27,416 nucleotides of DNA from a virus. Positions 15,855 through 22,888 of this stretch are shown here, piece by piece. The notes below the pieces were generated by a model. That model was not told the origin of the DNA. It did no database searches and saw only the letters and a program-made list of their open reading frames with translations. Within the stretch, counting starts at the first letter, position 1; the number at the start of each line of letters is the position of its first letter. The position numbers and the translations under genes are program-made. The DNA lies in IMG/VR virus record IMGVR_UViG_3300020424_000022, positions 1-27,416 of that record. One strand, written 5' to 3'.

Positions 15855-17720
15855 TTAATCATTTGATGACTCCATCGAGTCACCCCAGTTTTTGCCAACC
15901 TCTGCATCTACCTTATTAGGTACACACAAGGGTACAGCATCCTCCATAAGTTTACTTATCTCTGCTACGTCCTCATCCGAGGCCACAGAAAAGACAAGCT
16001 CATCATGAACTTGTAACAGTGGCATGTAACCTGCTTGATAACAGTCCACCATAGCCTTTTTGGTCATGTCTGCCGCAGAACCTTGAATTAGTTTGTTTAG
16101 TGCTTTATAAACAAAAGCCCTTTTTATTTCACCATTATACTCGTGTATAGCTTCTTTGTATTTCATCGGTCTACCCGTGCCATACTTCACTGGTTCCCAC
16201 ATATCAAAGTGACAACGCCTACCTAGTAAAGTTTTGATGTAACCTTTTTGATTTGCACTACGCATAACAGAGTCAGCTAACTGACGCACAAAGGGAGCAT
16301 AAGTATTAAACTTACTTAACACTTCTGCTGCTTCATCTAGGGTAACACCTAACTGATCGGCTAGTTTACCTTTACCCATACCATACATAATCCCTAAACC
16401 AATGGTCTTAGCTGTGCTTCGATCAATACCTACCAAGGTGGCCACCTCTTGATGAAAGTCTGCGTCGCCTTCTCGATAGGCATCCGCAATAATATCTGCT
16501 CCTTCATACTTGGATAAGTCTGAGTAGTGCGTTAGTATTCTTGGCTCTTGCTGACTAAAGTCTGCCGAACACCAGCGCTCTCCTTCTTCCGGTAGAAACA
16601 ACGAGCGAATCAAAGGACCAATACGTTTATTACGTGCTGGTACTTGCTGTAAGTTTGGATTGCTCATGGACAACCGACCAGTGACTGTGCCACCAGATTC
16701 ACCTTTGAGCTGTCTAATCTCTGCGTGTATCCTGCCTTTGTACTCATGTTTTAAAATAGAATCAATAAATGTGCTGTGAGATTTGTTGAGCTCCCTAACT
16801 TCTCTAATCATAGCGGCCACTGGATGCGTATGATTCTCTAAGAAAGCTTTAGTAAAACTAGGTTGTCCAGTAGGTGTGCGCAGATAACTTAACTTCAAAG
16901 CATCAAATACTTTTGCCAACGAACGTGCTGCCCAGATTTGTATATCTTTTACTCCAGAGTCTTGTTCTATCTGTTTCAATAGTTTCTTCTCTTTACTAAT
17001 TAAATCTTTCTTAATTAGTTCCGCACGTTCTAAATCCACGCGTACCCCTGTGCGTTTCATGTCCATAATCAAAGGCAAGACATCCATTTCTAAATCAAAC
17101 ACATTCCAAAGGTTTTGATTTTCTAGCTCTACCTTAAAATAATTCCAGAGTTTTAGTGTGAGCGCTGCATCCTGAGTAGCATAAGTGCCTACATAAGCCG
17201 AGGGTAGACGCCACATTTCAGCTTTCGGATCCAGTCCCCACTCTGCTGCAGCTTCATTTAACTCTGTCTCAGTCTTGCCTTCATTCAAATACATACGCCC
17301 CAAAGCATTTAACGAATATGAATAGTGATTCTCATCCACCAGAGGTGCAATAATCATAGTATCAATAATCCTACCGTTAACTTTTATGCCCAAAGCTTCT
17401 AGCCAACCTACATCGTAAGTGGAGTTGTGAAATATTTTATCGTTGTTACTGGCACAAACTTTCTTAATAAAGTTAACCACTTTGTTTTTAGGAAAGTTGA
17501 AACCAGTTTCATGGCCAAATGGAAAGTAGTTCTCAAACCCATCGCAAGCCACGGCAATACCTACGACTTCACCATCACCTCTAATATAACCAGGACCCAT
17601 GGACATAAGGTTTGGGTCTCTAGTTTCTAAATCTATTGCTACTTCTTTAGACTTTACTAATAGTTCAGTAGGAAAAGTGTCTGGTGCAATCCATTCAGTT
17701 GCTGGTTTAAATACGCTCAT
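15855..17720 (-). CDS. polA: Family A DNA polymerase with 3'-5' exonuclease
   Basis: A 621-residue replicative polymerase without a 5'-3' exonuclease domain, the size class of T7 and marine podovirus enzymes. Exonuclease residues: Asp30/Glu32 (VAIDLE), Asp103 (HNSTYD) and Asp184 (YATQD). Polymerase motif A is CSADFSQQEPR with Asp387. Motif B runs from Arg434 through Lys438 to Tyr446. Motif C is VHDEL with Asp573/Glu574. Counting from Lys438 (E. coli K758), the residue equal to E. coli Phe762 is Leu442. It follows the helicase gene with a 4-base ATGA overlap. Coupling to primase, helicase and SSB genes makes it the phage replicase. Confidence 0.96.
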   Translation of the reverse strand: MSVFKPATEWIAPDTFPTELLVKSKEVAIDLETRDPNLMSMGPGYIRGDGEVVGIAVACDGFENYFPFGHETGFNFPKNKVVNFIKKVCASNNDKIFHNSTYDVGWLEALGIKVNGRIIDTMIIAPLVDENHYSYSLNALGRMYLNEGKTETELNEAAAEWGLDPKAEMWRLPSAYVGTYATQDAALTLKLWNYFKVELENQNLWNVFDLEMDVLPLIMDMKRTGVRVDLERAELIKKDLISKEKKLLKQIEQDSGVKDIQIWAARSLAKVFDALKLSYLRTPTGQPSFTKAFLENHTHPVAAMIREVRELNKSHSTFIDSILKHEYKGRIHAEIRQLKGESGGTVTGRLSMSNPNLQQVPARNKRIGPLIRSLFLPEEGERWCSADFSQQEPRILTHYSDLSKYEGADIIADAYREGDADFHQEVATLVGIDRSTAKTIGLGIMYGMGKGKLADQLGVTLDEAAEVLSKFNTYAPFVRQLADSVMRSANQKGYIKTLLGRRCHFDMWEPVKYGTGRPMKYKEAIHEYNGEIKRAFVYKALNKLIQGSAADMTKKAMVDCYQAGYMPLLQVHDELVFSVASDEDVAEISKLMEDAVPLCVPNKVDAEVGKNWGDSMESSND

Positions 17721-19264
17721 ACTAAATACCTATAGTTGTCGTTTCTAGCTTTAACTAAATACAAATTTTCTAATGCTCTAGTCACTGCTACATAAAATTG
17801 TCGGTGCAGCCCATCGGGTTTTAAAATAAAATCCTCTTGCTGTGCAGGAGATAAATCCAGCAATACAGCAACATTCTCTGCCTCTCCACCTTTGGCTTGA
17901 TGAATAGTAGAGATAGCTATTCTAGGCTCACCAAACAAATCCTCGTTGTTTGCTTTTGCTTTCTCAATGAAAGCTCGACGTTGTACGTCAATACTCTTAG
18001 TAAAGATGTCTTGCCAATCCTTAGCTAAACATTCTTCTTTTAGTCCGTACATATCTATTATTTGTTGTGTCGTTACTTCTTGTGCTTTGTTTTCTTCATT
18101 TAATACTTTAGTTATAAAACCTCGTTTAACATGTTCTTTACCTAAATAAGAATATAAATCTCCTAATTCACCTACTGTTAACTTACCTTCAGTGTTTAGT
18201 TTATCCCAAGCCGTCATAGCTGAAATCATTTTGTAAGGTATGTAACGATAGTGGTTGTGAGAAAAAGGATAACCATTGTCGATCAAATACTTTCTAATAC
18301 TGTAACCCTTATCAGCATCCGATAACATGTAATCACAAGAAGCTAACACTAACCACTGACCTTCTTTCAAAGGCAATAAATTTATCGAGGGCACTTCATT
18401 AACAGTGCCTTCTTGTTTTCTAGGCTTGTAAGTTTTTTCTTCACGAGCTTTTATTTTTTTAGAAATAGTTTCTGCTACGTCGTGTACCTTTCTTGGCACT
18501 CGAAACGATTGATCCAAAACAATCTTTGTACCTTCGTAATCTATAAAGCGTTTAGGCTTGGCTCCGTTCCATTCGTAAATGGCTTGATCGTCATCCCCGG
18601 CGATGTATACCAGTTCAACGCTGTTGGCTATCTTTTCAACCAATCTCCAGTTAAGTTCAGCTAAGTCTTGGGCCTCATCGACTATGAGTACCTTTAAGTT
18701 AGGAGTTGTACCTTCGGTCAGAAACTTAGTAATCATGTCTGCAAACGAATAAATTACGGGGACACTAGCCAGGCGATACTCTTCCCACGCCTCAGCCACA
18801 GCTTTTAAAATAACTGGGGTCACGTCCTTACGTAACCCGACTAGTGTCGATAGTCTTTCTTCTTCTACAGTCTGACAATTTGTCTTTGCGTTCTCTATAA
18901 TTTGGAAATACGGATCTTCGACCAAGGACTTGATACTACGTCGATTCTCCATGTTGTATTTCTTGGTTAAATTAAAACTGTACGCCTCTAAAAAATCTCT
19001 GACGTCCTCACCTGACATCACCCGACCAATACCCATAACTCGTTTACAGAAAGCATGGCTGGTACAGAAGTAAGGCATCTCATCAAAACCTAGCCCTAGG
19101 AGCGCATTAGCCCTCGTTTTAGCCTCGTTTGCAGCTTTGACCGAATAAGATATAAAAGCCATTTCATCGGGCTGTATGCCCCTCTCTAGGTGGTTCTCGA
19201 CTAAGCTTAACAACTTGGTAGTCTTACCCGTGCCAGGTGGACCAAAGTATTTAATTACTCCCAT
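17717..19264 (-). CDS. SF1 helicase, UvrD/Rep-like
   Basis: A 515-residue 3'-5' type superfamily 1A helicase. Motif I is GPPGTGKTT (residues 8-16), motif II VDEAQD (195-200), motif III GDDDQAIYEWNGA (223-235) and motif IV QSFRVP (252-257). Motif V is STIHQAKGGEAE (452-463) and motif VI YVAVTRA (491-497). All are intact. Cellular UvrD and Rep are about 700 residues, so the 1B/2B insertions are reduced here. Its start overlaps the primase end by 10 bases and its stop overlaps the polymerase start. No DnaB-type helicase is seen in the window, so this enzyme may be the replicative helicase. A recombination or repair role is the alternative. Confidence 0.93.
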   Translation of the reverse strand: MGVIKYFGPPGTGKTTKLLSLVENHLERGIQPDEMAFISYSVKAANEAKTRANALLGLGFDEMPYFCTSHAFCKRVMGIGRVMSGEDVRDFLEAYSFNLTKKYNMENRRSIKSLVEDPYFQIIENAKTNCQTVEEERLSTLVGLRKDVTPVILKAVAEAWEEYRLASVPVIYSFADMITKFLTEGTTPNLKVLIVDEAQDLAELNWRLVEKIANSVELVYIAGDDDQAIYEWNGAKPKRFIDYEGTKIVLDQSFRVPRKVHDVAETISKKIKAREEKTYKPRKQEGTVNEVPSINLLPLKEGQWLVLASCDYMLSDADKGYSIRKYLIDNGYPFSHNHYRYIPYKMISAMTAWDKLNTEGKLTVGELGDLYSYLGKEHVKRGFITKVLNEENKAQEVTTQQIIDMYGLKEECLAKDWQDIFTKSIDVQRRAFIEKAKANNEDLFGEPRIAISTIHQAKGGEAENVAVLLDLSPAQQEDFILKPDGLHRQFYVAVTRALENLYLVKARNDNYRYLV

Positions 19265-20862
19265 GCTGAATCCTCTATTGGTTTCTTAAATTGTTCTGCA
19301 GTGACCTGACTATTATCTATCTCAATCACATCCAACACCCAAATATTTTTATTGCCAACACTCTTGTCTATCCATTTTGCCAAGTTGTTGGCTCCCATCT
19401 TTTTTAGTTCATCAAATATCTCTGCCTCTCTAACTGTTTTCATACTTTTATACTCTTGAATGTATTTGACTACATCACGTCCTCGAAACCACCACTGTGG
19501 TTTAGCTCCGTTAGTGTCTTCAAAACGATACGCACCTCCTGACATGATAGCTAATCTTGAAATAGATTCTGTGCTGACACAAAAATCTATAATACTTTCT
19601 TCTAACAAACCACTCTTAGTCATATCCGAAGGCATATCAACTTCTTGTACGTCTTGTAATAAAGTATTTAGTTGCGCTACCCAATCTATTTTTTTACGAT
19701 CTGGTGGACAAGTATTTAATACTTCCATACATCTTTGTTGAAACATAGAAAAGTTATGCAGTTGTTTTGTTTCTAATACTATGGTTTGACCATCCATATC
19801 TAAGTGCCAAAGTGGTGGGTCAGTCAAATACTTTCTAAGGCCACCATAGACTGGCTCACGTTCTGCTGCATCAATACCAAACCTACGAGTAATACAGACA
19901 CCACTCTGACAAAAATCTACCAAAGGTGGCTGACTGCATTGATATTTATAATCAGACTTTTCTACACTCTGTATCAAAGCTGTCATCTCACCGTGCGGTA
20001 ATGGTTTAGAACAGACTTCTTTGTTTACTTCCATGAGCTTGTCTTTCCATTCTTCTGTTTCGGGATGTACTTTTTTAAAAAATACACCATAAGAAAACAA
20101 AGCATTGTTACGACAACCCTCTGGCACACCGTTTAATTTCATGTGCACCAAACAAGGTGGAGCCTCACTCCAAACATTGTCAGTATCTTTTGCAATCAGT
20201 TTACGTTTAGATTTTTTAGCAGGGACTAACTCATCTAATGCAGTTTCAGTCATGGCTTTCTTTTCCACTAAATTAATAAATTCTTCTGGGGTTAACGAGT
20301 CCCCCTTGGCGTTAATACCATACCTAGTAGTATCTTCACCAGAAAAGTAGGGCATATTCAACCAGTTGCCTGTTTGTCTTTCTTTTGGTACTTGAGTTGA
20401 CCACTGATATTGTTTTGGAAAGATTTCATCACCAGTGCGCCCCATGGCTGCAGCTATGTCTTCTAGTTTGTTTTTAAATTTTATTGCTGGAACTGGGTCT
20501 TTGGTAAATAAAAATAAGTGCAAACCGCCAGATTTACTAGCACAAGGAACCACTGGCAAGCCCATGCTCTCTACCGTCTTAATAATATTGTTAACGTCGA
20601 TAGGGTACTCATCAATATCAATGCATCCCCATTTACAAGTCTCATCATCTTTGAGTGGTATGACGCCAATGGATACTTCACCCGATAGATGTTGTTGCCA
20701 AAGCTCCACGGTCAACGGCTCTTGTAGAGTCTTACCTCTACCATTCTTTTTAACTCCAGTCGCTGTGTTTTTGTGTCCAGTAATTTCATAAATACCATAA
20801 GCTCTATCTAATCCAGAAAATACGTGCATAAATTTTTCTTCTAAGCTTTTCGTCATACGCAT
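19255..20862 (-). CDS. Archaeo-eukaryotic-type primase (TOTE/primase-polymerase-like)
   Basis: A 535-residue protein. The N-terminal 185 residues fit an AEP primase: GCIDIDEYP with the metal-binding Asp82 and Asp84, SKSGGLHLFLF (residues 109-119) with the nucleotide-site His115, GDEIFPKQ (144-151) and GNWLNMPYFSG (165-175). This order matches the AEP domain seen in TOTE and phage primases (established family pattern, recalled). Residues about 230-305 have GVPEGCRNNALFSYGVFF, similar to a PriCT helical domain. Cys309, Cys318 and Cys323 (YQCSQPPLVDFCQSGVC) could be part of a metal site. The C-terminal third is unassigned. A putative hairpin lies just upstream and there is no Shine-Dalgarno sequence. 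ATG at 20856 is an alternative start. Confidence 0.85.
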   Translation of the reverse strand: MRMTKSLEEKFMHVFSGLDRAYGIYEITGHKNTATGVKKNGRGKTLQEPLTVELWQQHLSGEVSIGVIPLKDDETCKWGCIDIDEYPIDVNNIIKTVESMGLPVVPCASKSGGLHLFLFTKDPVPAIKFKNKLEDIAAAMGRTGDEIFPKQYQWSTQVPKERQTGNWLNMPYFSGEDTTRYGINAKGDSLTPEEFINLVEKKAMTETALDELVPAKKSKRKLIAKDTDNVWSEAPPCLVHMKLNGVPEGCRNNALFSYGVFFKKVHPETEEWKDKLMEVNKEVCSKPLPHGEMTALIQSVEKSDYKYQCSQPPLVDFCQSGVCITRRFGIDAAEREPVYGGLRKYLTDPPLWHLDMDGQTIVLETKQLHNFSMFQQRCMEVLNTCPPDRKKIDWVAQLNTLLQDVQEVDMPSDMTKSGLLEESIIDFCVSTESISRLAIMSGGAYRFEDTNGAKPQWWFRGRDVVKYIQEYKSMKTVREAEIFDELKKMGANNLAKWIDKSVGNKNIWVLDVIEIDNSQVTAEQFKKPIEDSAWE

Positions 20863-20875
20863 AATTTGTTAAGGT

Positions 20876-20910
20876 GAGTGGTGAGCCAATCATGGCAGAG
20901 CTCACCACTC
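20876..20910 (-). other. 11-bp inverted repeat upstream of the primase gene
   Basis: GAGTGGTGAGC at 20876-20886 and its exact reverse complement at 20900-20910 flank a 13-base loop. The stem lies 14 bases upstream of the primase ATG on the - strand and has no T-tract on either side. That argues against an intrinsic terminator and for an operator, an mRNA processing/stability structure or a replication hairpin. Confidence 0.75.
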
Positions 20911-20912
20911 GG

Positions 20913-20951
20913 TTTGCGGGGTATGAAAAAATATAAAAGGACCCCCGCAAA
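20913..20951 (+). other. 9-bp inverted repeat in the SSB-primase gap
   Basis: TTTGCGGGG at 20913-20921 pairs with CCCCGCAAA at 20943-20951 across a 21-base AT-rich loop. On the + strand the stem is followed by a short T-run at 20953-20957, giving a weak terminator shape. On the - strand, the strand of the operon, there is no T-run after it. Together with the neighbouring 11-bp repeat it fills nearly all of the 93-base gap between two replication genes. Confidence 0.7.
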
Positions 20952-20955
20952 ATTT

Positions 20956-21735
20956 TTAGTACAGGTTCTCCTTAGAACTATCTTCTATCTGACCTGCGCT
21001 CTCCGTTTTGTTTCCTAGTTGCTCCATGCCTCCACCTGCACAGAAAGCTGAAAAGTCCTTAGCTTCTGCAAATAGATCAGCGTCCTTTAATTGTTCGTGC
21101 TGAGTTATTTTATACGAGTACCAAGAACCACGGTCATTGGACTCTACTTCTGTTTGTAACAGATACCAGTTGGCAAAGGCTGGTGGGGTAAACATACCCT
21201 TTTCACCTTTCATTTTCATGCCCTGGATTAAAGTGTTCCAATTACGTGAATGTTTTAACTGTGAACCAGTCATGCTAATAATACACTTTTGTGGTGCATC
21301 ATCTATCATGGCGTAGCCATAGTGATTAGCCGTGGTAGTGATCTGAGTTTCTCCTGATGGAGTAATCATTCTGCCCTGACTATCTCTAGTGGATCGGTTT
21401 AAGATGTCAGAGTCTGCAGCGTGGACAGTTACTAACCCACCACCTTTTTCTCTGAGGCGCCACTCCACTAGTGTTTTGTTATAGAACACTGGTAAGAACT
21501 GTATGCCTTCTTCACCAGATACCACAGTGTTGGTACCAGAATAGTAAAGATCACCTTCTTCCGCGTCAGGATTATAATCTGGCGAAGTCTTTTGCCTTTG
21601 TGGCGACAATGCCTGAATTATAGATATACGCGGTTGCTTAAGATCATCCGATGTTACTTCACCGAACCCTTTCTCTTCAACACTTTCAAATAAGGAAGTT
21701 AAACTTCCATTCCCGTTTGCTTTTTTAGTTGCCAT
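20956..21735 (-). CDS. Single-stranded DNA-binding protein-like (259 aa)
   Basis: A 259-residue protein of the kind found next to the primase in marine podoviruses and taken to be the phage SSB. The first 20 residues are flexible and Gly/Asn/Ser-rich. They are followed by DDLKQPRISIIQALSPQ, a beta-rich core (EGIQFLPVFYNKTLVEWR, NHYGYAMIDDAPQKCIISMTGSQLKHSRNWNTLI) and SWYSYKITQHEQL. The protein ends with an acidic-tailed stretch and a terminal Tyr, reminiscent of the aromatic-tipped tail of T7 gp2.5. An OB fold is likely but not proven by motif. It has a good AGAGGA ribosome-binding site. The position upstream of primase, helicase and polymerase supports the role. Confidence 0.65.
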   Translation of the reverse strand: MATKKANGNGSLTSLFESVEEKGFGEVTSDDLKQPRISIIQALSPQRQKTSPDYNPDAEEGDLYYSGTNTVVSGEEGIQFLPVFYNKTLVEWRLREKGGGLVTVHAADSDILNRSTRDSQGRMITPSGETQITTTANHYGYAMIDDAPQKCIISMTGSQLKHSRNWNTLIQGMKMKGEKGMFTPPAFANWYLLQTEVESNDRGSWYSYKITQHEQLKDADLFAEAKDFSAFCAGGGMEQLGNKTESAGQIEDSSKENLY

Positions 21736-21754
21736 TTCTTTCCTCTTTATTTAG

Positions 21755-22324
21755 TTATTTGACAATTTTAGTTCGCTTGCCCTCGTAGACAGAGAATAAC
21801 TCTTTTGCCTTTTGGTCAAACACCTGGTTGCCCGATTCAATTTGTTCTCTAACAAACGCCTTGAGCGAGCTTGGATGCACACTTTCTTTTTGGTCAGGCA
21901 TAAGCCCTTCCTTTTTTAAAAGTTGTATCACTTCTTTTGCACGTTCATCTTCACCACGACCAAACTGAACACTGACGATGTTTTTAATTAAATCGCCGTG
22001 GCCCTGTTCACGTAGCCAAGTGTGTGCGCTTACGGATCTCGCTTGTGTAATACGAGCGCCATAATAAGCTTCAGCTGAAATGCGAGAACCATCTGTCAGA
22101 CGAATCTCTTGTACGCCTATGTCTGCTAGACATTGCGGTATCAATTCCTCTGACAAAATCTTCTCCTGCTCTTTCAGTCTTTGAAGTCTATCCTCGGTGT
22201 TACCTATGGTCCCTTGAGTCCTAAGTAGTTTGTCGCAAAGCTTGGACAGACCTTTTAGTTCCTCCTCCCCGAGTGTTTCTATCTTTTTTTGAGTTTCTTT
22301 TTCAAATAGTATTTCTAGTGCCAT
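21755..22324 (-). CDS. Unknown replication-operon protein (189 aa)
   Basis: A 189-residue, mostly helical protein. The first 80 residues look like a coiled coil (LGEEELKGLSKLCDKLLRTQGTIGNTEDRLQRLKEQEKILSEEL). A small segment around RLTDGSRISAEAYYGARI follows, then VSAHTWLREQGHGDLIKNIVSVQFGRGEDERAKEV. The end is basic (GKRTKIVK). It has a strong AAGAGGA ribosome-binding site. It precedes the SSB gene by 19 bases and should be made with it. No catalytic motif is recognised. A role as SSB partner or recombination mediator is only a guess from position. Confidence 0.6.
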   Translation of the reverse strand: MALEILFEKETQKKIETLGEEELKGLSKLCDKLLRTQGTIGNTEDRLQRLKEQEKILSEELIPQCLADIGVQEIRLTDGSRISAEAYYGARITQARSVSAHTWLREQGHGDLIKNIVSVQFGRGEDERAKEVIQLLKKEGLMPDQKESVHPSSLKAFVREQIESGNQVFDQKAKELFSVYEGKRTKIVK

Positions 22325-22409
22325 CTTTTTTCCTCTTAGTTATCTTTTTAGTTTTTTCGTTACGTTTAATTTTTCTCATCATTTCGATATGTTCTGCCAT
22401 CGTCATCAT
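22302..22409 (-). CDS. Possible tiny basic ORF (35 aa)
   Basis: An ORF of 35 codons whose ATG overlaps the upstream stop (ATGA) and whose end overlaps the next gene by 23 bases. The product begins MMTMAEHIEMMRKIKRNEKTKK and ends with a short basic tail. It fills the only gap in this part of the operon, but nothing besides the overlap and composition supports it. Confidence 0.35.
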   Translation of the reverse strand: MMTMAEHIEMMRKIKRNEKTKKITKRKKDGTRNTI

Positions 22410-22807
22410 TTTTTATCTTTCTTCGGTTTTAATTCTACTATATTGTCTTTGTAAACTGGTTTGGGATTAAGTTTCGCCTCTAACTCTGGGTCCATTTCAA
22501 AATCTATAATGTCATCATCCATTTGTGTAAAAAAATCCGCTGCTTTAAAGTTCTCGTCAAGTTCATCTATCTCTGGCATTTGCTCTATGCGCCAGGGAAT
22601 CATATTTCTCTTACTATTAAAGTTCCAAAATATAGCTTGCAAAGCTTCGGTAATGCTTTCGTAAATGCCCACAGAAAACTGTCTTTCCTCTTCAGGAAAA
22701 AGATCAGAGGGCATCCTACCAATCACTTCATAAGCACCTACTTTGCCTCGATAATCATTTTTAATTTTATGTATTCTTAGTGAGATGTAATTTTCTTGAA
22801 GTGTCAT
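22406..22807 (-). CDS. Unknown first gene of the replication operon (133 aa)
   Basis: A 133-residue protein. It has a beta-rich N-terminus (ENYISLRIHKIKNDYRGKVGAYEVIGRMP), a helical middle (YESITEALQAIFWNF) and a strongly acidic stretch (DELDENFKAADFFTQMDDDIIDFEMD). The tail is Lys-rich (ELKPKKDKK). No family is recognised. It is the promoter-proximal gene of the - strand operon, 12 bases downstream of a TATGAT hexamer at 22820-22825, so the predicted transcript would have almost no leader. There is no Shine-Dalgarno sequence. Early position and acidic character would fit a regulator or host-interaction protein, but this is speculation. Confidence 0.6.
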   Translation of the reverse strand: MTLQENYISLRIHKIKNDYRGKVGAYEVIGRMPSDLFPEEERQFSVGIYESITEALQAIFWNFNSKRNMIPWRIEQMPEIDELDENFKAADFFTQMDDDIIDFEMDPELEAKLNPKPVYKDNIVELKPKKDKK

Positions 22808-22809
22808 TG

Positions 22810-22838
22810 TTGAAATGGTATCATAAGCTTTTTATAAA
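22810..22838 (+). promoter_or_regulatory. Sigma70-like promoter for the SNF2-type gene
   Basis: TTGAAA at 22810-22815, a 17-base spacer, and TATAAA at 22833-22838: five of six matches in each box at ideal spacing. The start would be near 22845, giving a leader of about 44 bases before the ATG at 22889. The -10 box lies inside a perfect 16-bp palindrome, so a regulator bound there would block this promoter. Confidence 0.65.
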
Positions 22839-22842
22839 AAGC
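22827..22842. promoter_or_regulatory. 16-bp perfect palindrome between divergent operons (operator candidate)
   Basis: GCTTTTTATAAAAAGC reads the same on both strands. It lies between the divergently transcribed replication operon and the SNF2 gene, covers the -10 box of the + strand promoter and lies just upstream of the TATGAT hexamer (22820-22825) of the - strand. A dimeric regulator, for instance the ribbon-helix-helix-like protein at 15666-15836, could control both directions from here. A chance AT-rich palindrome is possible. Confidence 0.55.
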
Positions 22843-22888
22843 AAGAAATATTTTAACTAATAACGAAAAATAAAGGATAAATTGAGAT

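Noticed and set aside
20435-20791. 118-residue + strand ORF opposite the primase gene
   Set aside because: It lies wholly within the primase gene, whose motifs are intact on the other strand. Its product has no recognisable domain and it has no ribosome-binding site.
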